A stretch of DNA of 64,000 bases, from assembly GCF_031583575.1 (NCBI RefSeq), contig NZ_CP134146.1, positions 806,001-870,000 on the forward strand, written 5' to 3'. This DNA comes from Thalassotalea nanhaiensis (lineage in GTDB: Bacteria; Pseudomonadota; Gammaproteobacteria; Enterobacterales; Alteromonadaceae). This document shows positions 37,230-47,517 of this stretch, in pieces (the stretch's first letter is position 1; every line of letters begins with the position of its first letter). The translations under genes and the position numbers were made by a program. The notes under the pieces are model-generated. The model had not been told where the DNA came from. It worked only from the letters and a program-made list of their open reading frames with translations, and ran no database searches.

Positions 37230-40200
37230 CTACTGGGCCTGTACTCTTAATTCAGCTGATGAACGGCTGCGATGACCCAATAATGTTTTCACATCAGTGG
37301 CTTTTGGCTTTATTAGTTTAAATTTCGGTGCAAATTCACTGAAATTCTCGAGAATAAACTCTGCTCTAAGGCTACCTGTTTCTTCAAAGTGGTGGTTAAT
37401 TAGACCACGAAGGTGTTCTTGGTGAATCGCTAATTTGTCAAGTTCTAATATTTCTATAGATTCACCATTTAGGCGCGAGTCTAAATCATCAGCTTCATCT
37501 AATACGTAAGCAAAACCACCGGTCATGCCCGCACCAAAATTAAGCCCAACTTGACCAATAATTGTAACGATACCACCTGTCATATATTCACAAGCATGAT
37601 CGCCTGCGCCTTCAACTATGGCATTACAACCTGAGTTACGAACTGCGAATCGCTCACCAGCAGTACCTGCAGCATATAAATGTCCACCAGTTGCACCGTA
37701 CAAACAGGTATTACCCATAATTGGTGTTAAGTGAGTTTGATAAGTCACACCTTTTGGCGGCATGATAGTTACCTTGCCGCCAGCCATACCTTTACCAACG
37801 TAATCGTTTGCATCACCGGTTAAAGTAATATTAAGGCCGCCAGCATTCCAACAGGCAAAAGATTGCCCAACAGTCCCGGTTAGGTGAAGATGAATTGGGT
37901 TAGAACTCATGCCTTGGTTACCGTGATGGCGAGCAATCTCGCCAGAAACTAGTGCGCCAACAGAGCGGTCAGTGTTTTTACTATTGAAATAATAATCACC
38001 GCCCGACTTATCTAAAATCGCATCTTGTACTTGCGCTAAAATGCTGTTGTTCAATTTGGCTTTATCAAATGCAGGGTTAGATTCAGTTTGATAAATAGCA
38101 GTACCTTCTGGTGCTACAACTGGCGCCACTATGCCGGATAAATCTAAATTTTGCTGTTTTGCAGTTACGCCGTCCAGTAATTCTAGTAAATCGGTGCGAC
38201 CAATTAATTCGTTCAATGATGGTACGCCAAGTTTTGCCAATAATTCCCGTACTTCTTCTGCAATAAAGCGGAAGTAATTCATAACTTGATCGGGTAAACC
38301 TTTAAAGTATTCATCGCGTAACAACTGGTCTTGCGTAGCAATTCCGGTTGCACAGTTATTTAAGTGACAAATACGTAGGAATTTACAACCTAGTGCTACC
38401 ATAGGCGCGGTACCAAAACCGAAGCTTTCAGCACCTAAAATAGCGGCCTTAACAATATCAACACCGGTTTTTAAGCCACCGTCAACTTGTAATCGTACTT
38501 TATGACGCAACCCATTAGCGACTAGTGATTGATGCGCTTCTGCTAAACCTAATTCCCAAGGACAACCTGCATATTTAACCGAAGTAAGTGGGCTTGCACC
38601 GGTACCACCGTCATAACCTGAAATAGTTATAAAGTCAGCGTACGCTTTGGCAACGCCGGAAGCGATAGTGCCAACACCAGGACCAGATACTAATTTCACT
38701 GAAACGATACACTTAGGGTTTACTTGTTTTAAATCGAAAATTAATTGTGCTAAATCTTCAATTGAATAAATATCATGGTGTGGTGGTGGTGATATAAGCG
38801 TTACACCTGGTACCGAGAAACGTAGTTTTGCAATAAGTGGCGTTACTTTATCGCCTGGAAGTTGACCACCTTCACCCGGTTTTGCTCCTTGCGCGACTTT
38901 AATTTGCAACACATCAGCATTAACTAAATAATGCGGAGTTACACCGAAACGACCAGAAGCAATTTGTTTAATGCGTGAATTGCGTACCGTACCAAAACGG
39001 CTAGCGTCTTCACCACCTTCACCAGAGTTTGAATAACCGCCTAATCGATTCATCGCAATGGCTAATGCTTCATGTGCTTCAGGACTTAACGCACCAATAC
39101 TCATTGCTGCGCTATCAAAGCGTTTGAACATTTCTGTATCGGCTTCAACACTGTCAATATCTATAGAATCAGTGTCTTCTTTAAAGCCGATTAAATCTCT
39201 TAATGTTGCAGGGGGTCTTGAGTTCACAGCATCAGCATACACTTTGTAATCTGCGTAGTTACCCGTTTGGACTGATCGCTGCAAGCTAGATACTACATCA
39301 GGGTTAAAACAGTGATACTCTTCACCATGCACGTATTTTAATAAGCCGCCATGGGTAATTTTTTGATGTGGTAACCAAGCTTTTCGAGCTAGGTTAATAT
39401 TGTCTTGTTCAATGTCTTTAAACTTACTGCCTTGAATTCGGCTCTGAATGCCAGGGAAGCATAAATCCATGATCTCATCAGATAAACCAATTGTTTCAAA
39501 TAAGCCAGCACAACGGTAGCTGGCAATGGTTGAAATCCCCATTTTAGATAAGATTTTCAACAAACCTTTATTAATGGCATTACGGTAATTCTCAACCGCT
39601 TGTCTAACAGGAACATCAATTTGACCTTGTTCGACTAAAACTTCGATTGTTTCATATGCCATAAATGGATAAACCGCAGTAGCCCCTAAGCCAAATAATA
39701 CGGCAAAGTGGTGTGGGTCACGGGCAGAGGCAGTTTCAACTACAATGTTTGAATCACAACGTAGTTGTTGATCTACCAAACGTTTTTGAACTGCGCCTAC
39801 AGCCATAGCCGCCGGAATTGGTAACTTATCTTTAGCAATTTCACGGTCAGATAAAATTAGAATAACGGTATTTTTGTCACGAACTAAGCTTTCTGACTCG
39901 TCACAAATGCGCTCAATCGCCTGTTGTAAGCCTTCGCTTGGACAGTAATTTAGGTCGATAGTTTCTGAGTGATAGTGTTCTGGATCGAACTCACGAAGCT
40001 GTTTAATACCTGTGTACATTAATACCGGAGTATCAAACTGTACTCTATCTGCATGCCCTGTAGTTTCGTTAAACACATTGTGCTCACGGCCAACAGAGGT
40101 AGCTAAAGACATTACAAACCGCTCACGTAATGGATCGATTGGCGGGTTAGTTACTTGTGCGAACTGCTGGCGGAAATAATCGTATAGGGTACGAGATTTA

Positions 40201-41690
40201 CTTGATAACACAGCCATAGGTGTATCATCACCCATAGAGCCAGTAGCTTCTTGGCCGTTTTCAGCCATGGTTTTAATTACTTGCTGAATTTCTTCATAAG
40301 AGTAATTAAATAATTTATGAAACTCATTCATTTGCTGATCGGTAAATACTCGTTGACCAATTTGTTCAGCTTCTAACTTGTCAAAAGGAACTAACTGGCG
40401 AATATTATTATTTAACCAATCGCGATATGGGTGACGATTTTTTAAATCATTATCAATATCGGTAGATTTCAATAATTTACCTGTGTAGGTATCTACTGAA
40501 AGCATTTCACCTGGGCCAACACGACCTTTTTCTACAACTTCATCTTCACCGTAGTCCCAAATGCCAACTTCTGATGCAAGAGTTATAAAACCATCTCTTG
40601 TTCTAACATAACGAGCAGGGCGCAGACCATTTCGGTCAAGGTTACAGGCAACGTGACGACCATTCGTCATTACAATACCCGCAGGACCATCCCACGGCTC
40701 CATGTGCATGGAGTTAAATTCATAGAATGCTTTAAGATCATCATCCATTGCCGGATTATTTTGCCATGCTGGTGGCATTAATAAACGCATACCTCGGTAT
40801 AAATCCATACCGCCAGACATAAATAACTCAAGCATGTTATCTAATGATGATGAATCTGAACCACTTTCATTTACAAACGGCGCTGCCGTTTGTAAGTCTG
40901 GAATAAGTGGTGTTTTAAATTTGTAAGTACGCGCTCGACTCCATTGACGGTTACCACTAATGGTATTAATTTCACCATTATGAGCTAAATATCTAAATGG
41001 TTGGGCAAGGTGCCATTGTGGTGACGTATTTGTTGAGAAGCGTTGATGGAATACACAAATAGCCGATTGCATTCGAATATCTGCTAGATCTAAATAAAAG
41101 TTTGGTAAATCTTTTGGCATTACCAAACCTTTATAAATCGTAACTAAGCAAGATAAGCTAGCAACATAAAAACGACTGTCTTCAATGCGTTTTTCTGCAC
41201 GGCGTCTTGCCATGTAAAGGCGGCGTTCAAAATCTTGGCTGCGCCATCCTGAAGGGCCATTAACAAAGACTTGCTCAATACCAGGTAAATTACCTTTAGC
41301 AATTGAACCTAATACATTTAAGTCTGTAGGCACAACACGCCAACCGACTATTTCAAGCGTTTCTTGTTCAAGCTCTTCTTTAAGAATTTTCTTTGAAAGT
41401 TCTGCTTGTACAGGATCTGGATTCAAGAAAATAGTACCAACCGCATACTTAGCGCTCAAGTTCCAATCATTTTCTTCTGCAATTGCTCTAAAGAAGCTGT
41501 CTGGCTTTTGCATTAGCAAGCCACAACCATCGCCGGTTTTTCCATCAGCAGCAATACCGCCGCGATGTTGCATACGATCTAGCGCAGAAATCGCAGTTTT
41601 AATAAGCTTATGACTTGTTTCGCCCTCTTGATGGGCGATTAAACCAAAACCACAATTATCTTTTTGAAAATTGGGATCATAAAGTTGCAT
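37230..41690 (-). CDS. gltB: Glutamate synthase (NADPH) large subunit
   Basis: 1486 residues from ATG 41690 (AGGAG about nine bases upstream), equal to the E. coli GltB length. An upstream TTG would only add 15 residues. A short propeptide precedes the catalytic N-terminal Cys of the glutaminase domain (C13 in DNCGFGLIAH). The synthase domain follows, with the FMN-barrel GYDGGTGASPLTS and the 3Fe-4S cysteines in CHLNNCATGIATQ. The GXGXG-repeat C-terminal domain runs through GGKVTIMPPKG, ATGGHLYAAG and MTGGIVTIIG. It forms GOGAT with GltD. Confidence 0.97.
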   Translation of the reverse strand: MQLYDPNFQKDNCGFGLIAHQEGETSHKLIKTAISALDRMQHRGGIAADGKTGDGCGLLMQKPDSFFRAIAEENDWNLSAKYAVGTIFLNPDPVQAELSKKILKEELEQETLEIVGWRVVPTDLNVLGSIAKGNLPGIEQVFVNGPSGWRSQDFERRLYMARRRAEKRIEDSRFYVASLSCLVTIYKGLVMPKDLPNFYLDLADIRMQSAICVFHQRFSTNTSPQWHLAQPFRYLAHNGEINTISGNRQWSRARTYKFKTPLIPDLQTAAPFVNESGSDSSSLDNMLELFMSGGMDLYRGMRLLMPPAWQNNPAMDDDLKAFYEFNSMHMEPWDGPAGIVMTNGRHVACNLDRNGLRPARYVRTRDGFITLASEVGIWDYGEDEVVEKGRVGPGEMLSVDTYTGKLLKSTDIDNDLKNRHPYRDWLNNNIRQLVPFDKLEAEQIGQRVFTDQQMNEFHKLFNYSYEEIQQVIKTMAENGQEATGSMGDDTPMAVLSSKSRTLYDYFRQQFAQVTNPPIDPLRERFVMSLATSVGREHNVFNETTGHADRVQFDTPVLMYTGIKQLREFDPEHYHSETIDLNYCPSEGLQQAIERICDESESLVRDKNTVILILSDREIAKDKLPIPAAMAVGAVQKRLVDQQLRCDSNIVVETASARDPHHFAVLFGLGATAVYPFMAYETIEVLVEQGQIDVPVRQAVENYRNAINKGLLKILSKMGISTIASYRCAGLFETIGLSDEIMDLCFPGIQSRIQGSKFKDIEQDNINLARKAWLPHQKITHGGLLKYVHGEEYHCFNPDVVSSLQRSVQTGNYADYKVYADAVNSRPPATLRDLIGFKEDTDSIDIDSVEADTEMFKRFDSAAMSIGALSPEAHEALAIAMNRLGGYSNSGEGGEDASRFGTVRNSRIKQIASGRFGVTPHYLVNADVLQIKVAQGAKPGEGGQLPGDKVTPLIAKLRFSVPGVTLISPPPHHDIYSIEDLAQLIFDLKQVNPKCIVSVKLVSGPGVGTIASGVAKAYADFITISGYDGGTGASPLTSVKYAGCPWELGLAEAHQSLVANGLRHKVRLQVDGGLKTGVDIVKAAILGAESFGFGTAPMVALGCKFLRICHLNNCATGIATQDQLLRDEYFKGLPDQVMNYFRFIAEEVRELLAKLGVPSLNELIGRTDLLELLDGVTAKQQNLDLSGIVAPVVAPEGTAIYQTESNPAFDKAKLNNSILAQVQDAILDKSGGDYYFNSKNTDRSVGALVSGEIARHHGNQGMSSNPIHLHLTGTVGQSFACWNAGGLNITLTGDANDYVGKGMAGGKVTIMPPKGVTYQTHLTPIMGNTCLYGATGGHLYAAGTAGERFAVRNSGCNAIVEGAGDHACEYMTGGIVTIIGQVGLNFGAGMTGGFAYVLDEADDLDSRLNGESIEILELDKLAIHQEHLRGLINHHFEETGSLRAEFILENFSEFAPKFKLIKPKATDVKTLLGHRSRSSAELRVQAQ

Positions 41691-42159
41691 GCATCGTTCT
41701 CCTGAATACTTTCTCGTTGGCGATGTTGTATGCAATAAAGGGAATAATAATACCTGAAAACTGAATAATTATTGCAAATGCCAACGGGGGAACTTTCTAA
41801 GATATAAGGATGTTCAGCAAAGGTCAATAGAAATTAGAGTTATTACTCTTCATAGTTTGCAAGTAACAGGAAGCATTTATTCAAAGCTATTTTTTCAGTG
41901 TTTTACAAAAACCAGTAAAAATAAGGGCATGAAAGATTTGTTTCTAACTATGGAAACTTTTGCCTGTTATTCCATACAGAGCAAAAAAAAAGATAAAATA
42001 ATTATTCAATTAGACTAAAGATGAATAATATTTGTTTGATTATTGTACGATTTGGTGTTCGTGAGGGGGGATTGGATCTCTAATTTGACAAAACGTTATT
42101 AAAGTTGGCTAACTTCGATTAGAAGAAACGCCAACTTTTAAATTCACTAATGTAAAAGA
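41691..42159. other. Spacer between gltB and folE2
   Basis: About 470 AT-rich bases containing the gltB upstream region. AAAGTTGGC (42101-42109) pairs with GCCAACTTT (42130-42138), with a 20-base loop, which may terminate folE2 on the minus strand. No gene, tRNA or recognised operator was seen. Confidence 0.5.
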
Positions 42160-43086
42160 TTAAGCTTTATAGCCGTCTTTAACGCCTTTAGTTGTGATGG
42201 CGATAGCATCATGAGCGTGTAAAGATTCAAGATGATTGATTTTTACCCAAAAGTCATCATAACCTTCAATTAAATTCATTGCATGTTGGACACGACGAGC
42301 CGCATCTTCACAGAACATTAAATTTTGGCCATTCAAGCGAGCAAACTCTTGCTCATCTTCACGTTTAACTGCGGCTTGTACCGGAGTTTGAAGTGACGCT
42401 TCTATTGTGTCAACAATATCGGTGATCGGGAAAGAGCTTACCATTGAGTTAAGTTTAACTTTAATTTCAGCAATAGAACGTTGGCTATGTGGGGTAGCAA
42501 CAATACCTTCTGTACTACCAAGCCATTGTTGGATATCTTCTTTGGCAATGCTGTCTTGTTGTTCAAATTTGCTGGCAAAAGCCTGCTGAATTAACTGTCG
42601 AGCAAGAGCGGCTGAACATGGACAAGTAGATGAGTAAGCAATATCAATACAAAGTTCAATGTCTAATTTTCCCTGCTCAATTTTACCAATAATTGTTACT
42701 GGGTAAACACGCCAACCTTTTTTACCACTAATTAATGCTTCACGGCGCATTGGGTAATCAAAGTTAAATTTAACATAGGCAGTATCACTTAAGTCTTCAT
42801 GAGAGCTAATAAACTCAGTAAGTAAATTGGTTAGTGATGAGTAGGTTAGTGTGTTGTTGCTAGCTAAATCGTCTAGTAACAAATATAAGCGCGACATATG
42901 AATGCCTTTCGCTTTTGGATCGTTCAAATTAACAAATGCATCTATATGTGCAGAAACAATACGTTCTGCTTCATCTTTAGCAGCAACCATTACTGGCATC
43001 TCGATATTACCCATACCTACTCTATCAAGAGTACCTTCGGTTTGTGCCGCGGTTTGGTTGGCTATATCTGGCATTGATGTAGGCAT
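42160..43086 (-). CDS. folE2: GTP cyclohydrolase FolE2 (type IB)
   Basis: Converts GTP to 7,8-dihydroneopterin triphosphate, the first step of folate synthesis. It is the alternative enzyme that does not depend strictly on zinc. 308 residues. The active-site Cys region [13 protein letters not shown] lies at about residue 155. [17 protein letters not shown] and [11 protein letters not shown] are also family-typical. The ATG is 43086. FolE2 is often Zur-controlled in other bacteria, but I see no Zur-type palindrome in the upstream 120 bases. folA, later in the same pathway, is encoded at the right end of the window. Confidence 0.95.
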   Translation of the reverse strand: MPTSMPDIANQTAAQTEGTLDRVGMGNIEMPVMVAAKDEAERIVSAHIDAFVNLNDPKAKGIHMSRLYLLLDDLASNNTLTYSSLTNLLTEFISSHEDLSDTAYVKFNFDYPMRREALISGKKGWRVYPVTIIGKIEQGKLDIELCIDIAYSSTCPCSAALARQLIQQAFASKFEQQDSIAKEDIQQWLGSTEGIVATPHSQRSIAEIKVKLNSMVSSFPITDIVDTIEASLQTPVQAAVKREDEQEFARLNGQNLMFCEDAARRVQHAMNLIEGYDDFWVKINHLESLHAHDAIAITTKGVKDGYKA

Positions 43087-43535
43087 ATCGATCGTATTTC
43101 CTGTATGAGTTCGTTAATTTACTAATTGCGATGTTTTTAAAGGCGCATATTTTAGCGGAATTTCGCTAATTGTTTTATCTTTTTTTAGGGATTAAAAGAA
43201 AAACTTATCTACTTTTATAAAGACCTAGTAAAAAGGTCGGTTATTTTGAATGAATTGTAAGCTAAAATCAATGTTTATAAGGGATTTAACTGGGTTAAAG
43301 GTTAATAAACTAAAGATGTTGTTAGTATTTAGTTGCAAGGATGTTCTTTGTTGGTAACTGTGGGCTTTAATTGTATTTTAATGCAGCACAAGCTTATTTT
43401 TCATGCTATGTTTTTCAGAATAAAACCCCGTCACCTTTAAATATGTAGGTTCAAAATACGATTTGAAGAGTAACGAATATAACTATAGATAATAATAATT
43501 AAGATTCACTTAGATATTTCCCGGAGAAAGAAGTA
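43087..43535. other. Divergent spacer between folE2 and the Hpt gene
   Basis: About 450 bases, AT-rich. It presumably holds both promoters; I could not place -35/-10 boxes with confidence. A near-palindrome TAGCGGAA/TTTCGCTA lies near 43152. No gene seen. Confidence 0.4.
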
Positions 43536-43874
43536 ATGGATATTCTTGATAAAGAATTAATAAAACAATATATGGATGCGTTGGGAAACGAAGTGTTCAA
43601 CCAAACTGTTGATTTATATATTGAACAATCGAAAATATACTTAAATCAATTAAGCAACGCAATCAGCACTAAAGACTATTCCCTTTGGCAAGAAAGTTGC
43701 CATATATTGAAATCTGCATCAGGCAATACAGGTTTAAAACAGGTATTTAACAAGGCTGGCGATGTCGAGTATTCACGTCAGAATTTTGAACAGTTAGCTA
43801 AAGATTTAGATGAGTTGCATGAACTCAATGACGTTAGCATTGTACAAATACAAAAATGGCTAGCACAGAGCTAG
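43536..43874 (+). CDS. Free-standing Hpt phosphotransfer protein (HptA-like)
   Basis: 112 residues, a single all-helical Hpt domain. The phospho-accepting His is H56 in ESCHILKSASGNTG, which matches the Hpt consensus H.LKg.a...G. ATG 43536 follows a strong CCGGAGAAAG site. It is convergent with arcA, only 25 bases apart. In Shewanella the ArcA response regulator is served by a separate Hpt protein (HptA) because the sensor lacks its own Hpt domain. The adjacency here suggests the same job; this is inference from family knowledge and position. Confidence 0.85.
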   Translation: MDILDKELIKQYMDALGNEVFNQTVDLYIEQSKIYLNQLSNAISTKDYSLWQESCHILKSASGNTGLKQVFNKAGDVEYSRQNFEQLAKDLDELHELNDVSIVQIQKWLAQS

Positions 43875-43880
43875 CCATTT
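43854..43880. terminator. Bidirectional terminator between hpt and arcA
   Basis: AAATGGCTAGC (43854-43864) pairs with GCTAGCCATTT (43870-43880). The stem overlaps the last codons and stop of the Hpt gene and has A/T flanks on both sides, suiting two convergent genes. Confidence 0.8.
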
Positions 43881-43899
43881 CAATGATTAATAATCAATA

Positions 43900-44622
43900 T
43901 TAAGCGTTTAGGTTACCAACAAAGCGGTAGCCTTCACCATGAATTGTGTTAATAAATTCAGGGCTAGACTCATCAGTCTCAAAGTGCTTACGTAAACGGC
44001 GTATTGTTACATCTACGGTACGGTCATTTTCACGTAAATCACGACCAGTCATTTCTTGGATAAGATCTTGACGAGTTACAATTTTGCCACGGTTAGCCAT
44101 CAATAAGCGTAATGCTCTATATTCTCCACGAGGGATAGGGAAAGTATTACCTTGTGGCGACGTCATTTGACGAGAATTCGGATCTAATTGCCATTGATCA
44201 AATTCAATCATTGCAGTATCTGCTACAGGCGCTGATTTTTCTGATTGAGCCATACGTTTTAATAAATTACGTACGCGGATCGTTAATTCACGCGGATTAA
44301 ATGGTTTAGTGATGTAGTCATCAGCACCAATTTCCAAGCCTAACACTTTATCAACATCGCTATCGCGACCAGTAATAAAGATTAATCCTGTTTTGTTCTT
44401 TTCAATCAACTCACGAGCTAGTAATAAACCGTTTTTACCAGGAAGATTGATGTCCATTAATACTAAATCAATGTCGTTATCTTGTAGTTGCTGAGTCATG
44501 CTTTCGCCATTTGCTGCAACTAAAGTATTATAACCTTCTGCATCAAATAAGTTCTTTAGGTTCAAGCGTGTTACTTCTTCATCTTCAACGATTAAAATTT
44601 TAGCTTGTGCTTGGTTGATCAT
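43900..44622 (-). CDS. arcA: Two-component response regulator ArcA
   Basis: 240-residue OmpR-class regulator. The receiver domain has phospho-acceptor D57 (LVLMDINLPG), acidic pocket EDEE near 13-16 and Lys in ITKPFNPREL. The C-terminal winged helix includes LIQEMTGRDLRENDRTVDVTI and ends INTIHGEGYRFVG, typical of ArcA. It controls respiratory and fermentative genes according to redox state. ATG 44622 follows AGAGGTAGAT. No arcB-type sensor gene is in the window; a free Hpt gene is directly convergent. About 410 bases of upstream DNA precede it. Confidence 0.93.
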   Translation of the reverse strand: MINQAQAKILIVEDEEVTRLNLKNLFDAEGYNTLVAANGESMTQQLQDNDIDLVLMDINLPGKNGLLLARELIEKNKTGLIFITGRDSDVDKVLGLEIGADDYITKPFNPRELTIRVRNLLKRMAQSEKSAPVADTAMIEFDQWQLDPNSRQMTSPQGNTFPIPRGEYRALRLLMANRGKIVTRQDLIQEMTGRDLRENDRTVDVTIRRLRKHFETDESSPEFINTIHGEGYRFVGNLNA

Positions 44623-45034
44623 ATCTACCTCTGTTTAATAAACTATAACAAGTAATATTTGTTCACTTGTTGTTCAGAAATCGTTGTTATTTCAGACAAT
44701 TGATTTTCTGTTCAAAAATATATGTTGCATATGATAGAGCAAGCGGCCAAGTATACAATGGTAAAATTGTTGTAAAAATGTAAGTTAAAAAATGTAAATG
44801 AGATTGCCTTTTATCCAGTTAAGTTTATGAAATTAAAGAATAAATAATTGTACTTAAATTGTGAGATCAAAATTTGAATTTGCAACAAATTGTAAACAGC
44901 AAGGGTTTTTTAGGTTAGTCAGAGATGAATTTGGAAAAAATACGATTGCATTTAGGTTAATGCACTGTTGCTATCAACCTTGAATTAACACTATTTTTAG
45001 CTGTTTGTTACTTTTGTTGAAAAAGCAACCCGCA
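44623..45034. other. Spacer between arcA and rsmC
   Basis: About 410 bases, very AT-rich, with the arcA promoter presumably inside. The segment at 44640-44675 contains repeated AACAAGT/ACTTGTT words that could be an operator. No gene or clear terminator for rsmC was seen. Confidence 0.4.
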
Positions 45035-46075
45035 CTATTTAAGTTGGCAATGATGGATTGCAAAACCTTTTTCGTTAGCTAACAACTCTGGCTGGCTAAT
45101 TTCGGCTTTTATAATTGGTGCATACTTTAGGAAGTTATTGGCAACAATGGTTAGCGTGCCATTTTTTAATAAGTGTTTCTTGATACTCTTTAAAAACTGC
45201 TCTGTTGCATGGTAGTTAGTTTTAATACCTTGATGAAATGGTGGGTTTGATAATACTGCATTGTATTTACCTACAACATTCGATAAACCATCAGACGCAT
45301 AAACCTTTCCTGATAAGTTATTTAGCGCTAAAGTTTTATTCGTACTGGCAACAGCTAAAGCATTTACATCTAGCATTTCTATGTCAGCGTTAGGGCATGA
45401 TTTTTTAACAAAACTGCCGATAATCCCTGCGCCACAACCAAAATCCAATACTTTACCGGAAATTTTCTTTGGTAATTTTTCTAGTAATAACCTAGTGCCA
45501 TTATCTAACTCGCCACTGCTGAACACCCCTGGCAACGACGCTACTTGAATTGTAGTGTCACCGACAGTTAAGCTAAACTGCTCATACCAATTGTTTAAAT
45601 TAAATACTGGAGCATGGTTGTTGAAGATTATTTCAAACAAAATACAATGTCTTGCTGAATCAACCTTAGTTGCATTGAGTGTGTAGTCACTACTTAATTT
45701 TAAGGCTGACTTAGCCCCACCTTTATTTTCACCTACAACTAGAATAACCGCGTTATCAGTAAGCGTTGGTGCAAGCATTGCCAGCAAAAACTGATATTCT
45801 TTTTTTGATTTTGGAAAATAGATAATCACCAAGTCGTGTAATTGTGTCGCTTGATAGTGCTCACTAAATTGACAGTTTAACTTGCTTGCATGTTTTGAGC
45901 TGATACTTTTATATTCTGCAAAGTTTACGTTGTAGCTGGAAATCGACGCTTGTGGTGAGGCGTTTTGAAGGTGAGTAAAAAATTCATTGTCGGGACAGCC
46001 AACTACCAGTGGGTTATTACTTTCTAGTAAATCTTCGTTTCGAAGCAATAGTTGTGATGGGTTTGATAATGACAT
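45035..46075 (-). CDS. rsmC: 16S rRNA m2G1207 methyltransferase RsmC
   Basis: 346 residues with the duplicated-domain layout of RsmC: a degenerate N-terminal methyltransferase-like half and an active C-terminal half. The latter has the SAM motif VLDFGCGAGIIGSFV (about 208-222) and catalytic NPPF (AVLSNPPFHQGI, near 260). It methylates guanosine 1207 of 16S rRNA in the 30S subunit. ATG 46075 is clear. It is divergent from the riboswitch-dapA unit. Confidence 0.92.
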   Translation of the reverse strand: MSLSNPSQLLLRNEDLLESNNPLVVGCPDNEFFTHLQNASPQASISSYNVNFAEYKSISSKHASKLNCQFSEHYQATQLHDLVIIYFPKSKKEYQFLLAMLAPTLTDNAVILVVGENKGGAKSALKLSSDYTLNATKVDSARHCILFEIIFNNHAPVFNLNNWYEQFSLTVGDTTIQVASLPGVFSSGELDNGTRLLLEKLPKKISGKVLDFGCGAGIIGSFVKKSCPNADIEMLDVNALAVASTNKTLALNNLSGKVYASDGLSNVVGKYNAVLSNPPFHQGIKTNYHATEQFLKSIKKHLLKNGTLTIVANNFLKYAPIIKAEISQPELLANEKGFAIHHCQLK

Positions 46076-46264
46076 TAAATTTACTCAATTAAATATTTAG
46101 GCGCTATTTTCTTAATTAAGCATAGATTAGTAAAGTAAATAATCATAAAACAGTGCACTTACTATAACTTATAGCTAAATTGATTCACTTTTTCGGTGCT
46201 AAACATTGAATTATATTTAACGAAATGGTTAAATAGCCACCATTGAACGGCCCTATTTTTAGGG

Positions 46265-46504
46265 TTCAGAAGAGGAGCGTTAACCAGGTAGTTATCTTTA
46301 GGGGGCCTTTACCCCATTGATAGATGATGAGGGGGATTAGCGCCGAGGCATAAGTGATTAAGGTAACGCTTTTGTCGGACGAACGGGTTGAATCCCTTCG
46401 GCTGTCACTTAACAGCACATAAACGAATACCCAAACAGGGTCGGTTTAGTTTTAAGTGGAGAGCTTCTGGTTTTTGTACTTCGTTGTGCAAGGACCTCTC
46501 CTCC
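46265..46504 (+). promoter_or_regulatory. Lysine riboswitch (L box) leader of dapA
   Basis: The leader contains the L-box core in order: P1 5' strand TCAGAAG with AGAGGAGCG (46266-46279); GAGGGGGATTAGCGCCGAGG (46329-46348); GGGTTGAATCCC and CGGCTGTCAC (46385-46408); and GTGGAGAGCTTCTGG (46456-46470) closing P1 (CAGAAG/CTTCTG). The layout is like the E. coli lysC riboswitch. Downstream, TTGTAC/GTGCAA (46473-46478, 46485-46490) forms a hairpin. GGAGAG (46458-46463) could pair with CTCTCC (46496-46501), which would compete with the aptamer core. No T-run follows, so control may be translational or Rho-dependent. Bound lysine should reduce expression of the next two genes. Confidence 0.93.
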
Positions 46505-46593
46505 TTTGTCTTATACCTAGCCAAACAATTATCTGCTTAACGATAAAATTAATAATATGCGTTGCGTATTATTAAGAAGTAATGAGATTTAAC

Positions 46594-47508
46594 ATGACAA
46601 CTTTTCAACTTAATGATTTTGCCCTTTGGACAGCTTTAGTTACGCCTTTTGATTTAAATGGCGCTGTTGACTATGACAGCCTGGCAAAAATTGTAGACGA
46701 CCAGCAGCAAGCTGGTAATGGTATTTTAATATGTGGTAGTACCGGTGAAGGCCTTGCCATTGAACAAAGTGAACAATTGAACATTATAAAGTTTATTTGT
46801 GACTTAAACCCATCGGTACCTTTAATGGTTTCGGTGGGTGGTTTTAACCTTCCAACTCAAGTTGATTGGATTAAAGCGTGTAATGATTTACCTGTCCACA
46901 GTTATTTATTAACCGCGCCTATTTATGCAAAACCAGGAGTAATTGGCCAAACACAATGGTTTAGTGCGTTACTTGATGCTGCAAAACATCCTTGTATGTT
47001 ATACAACGTACCTTCACGTTCTGGTATCAGTATTCCGGTAAAAACAGTTGAAAATTTAGCTGAACACAGAAACTTATGGGCGATGAAAGAAGCCAGCGGT
47101 GATGTAAATGAGTTTCTCGCTTATGCTACAGCAGCACCAAAAATGAAAATGTTTTCTGGCGAAGACGCACTAATACCTTACCTAGCTCCGGTAGGTGCTG
47201 TAGGCTTAGTTTCTGTTTGTGCAAATGCATGGCCAGAAGCAACTAATTTATATGTGCAAAAATCATTGGCAGGCGAAGGTGCAAATCTGACCCCTGTTTG
47301 GTATAACGCTATTTCGTCATTGTTTGAAGAAGCCAACCCAGTTCCGGTAAAAGTGTTGATGCACAAACAAGCGGTGCTGAACACACCAACCTTACGTGCG
47401 CCTTTATCGCACCTTGAGCTAGAATCAGATAACGCAATATTAGCGGCTGATCTGGATATCACTGAATGGCTGTGTCAAAGCCGTACCAATGTACGCCTAG
47501 TAAAGTAG
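46594..47508 (+). CDS. dapA: 4-hydroxy-tetrahydrodipicolinate synthase (DapA family)
   Basis: Condenses pyruvate with aspartate semialdehyde, the branch-point step to DAP and lysine. About 304 residues from ATG 46594 (GAG seven bases upstream); ATG 46582 is possible but poorly spaced. The Schiff-base Lys is K165 (WAMKEASGD), with Y137 and R142 in LYNVPSR and Y111 in APIYAKP. The usual Thr-Thr pair reads Ser-Thr (S49, T50 in GSTGE), a mild change. The glycine-rich GTG.N segment after the second strand is altered to SVGGFNLPTQ. The lysine riboswitch in front strongly supports a lysine/DAP role over other pyruvate-aldolase functions. Confidence 0.9.
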   Translation: MTTFQLNDFALWTALVTPFDLNGAVDYDSLAKIVDDQQQAGNGILICGSTGEGLAIEQSEQLNIIKFICDLNPSVPLMVSVGGFNLPTQVDWIKACNDLPVHSYLLTAPIYAKPGVIGQTQWFSALLDAAKHPCMLYNVPSRSGISIPVKTVENLAEHRNLWAMKEASGDVNEFLAYATAAPKMKMFSGEDALIPYLAPVGAVGLVSVCANAWPEATNLYVQKSLAGEGANLTPVWYNAISSLFEEANPVPVKVLMHKQAVLNTPTLRAPLSHLELESDNAILAADLDITEWLCQSRTNVRLVK

Positions 47509-47517
47509 TTAATTTCA

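Noticed and set aside
43087-43210. Possible Zur control of folE2
   Set aside because: No TGTTATANTATAACA-like palindrome was found upstream, unlike at 50629.
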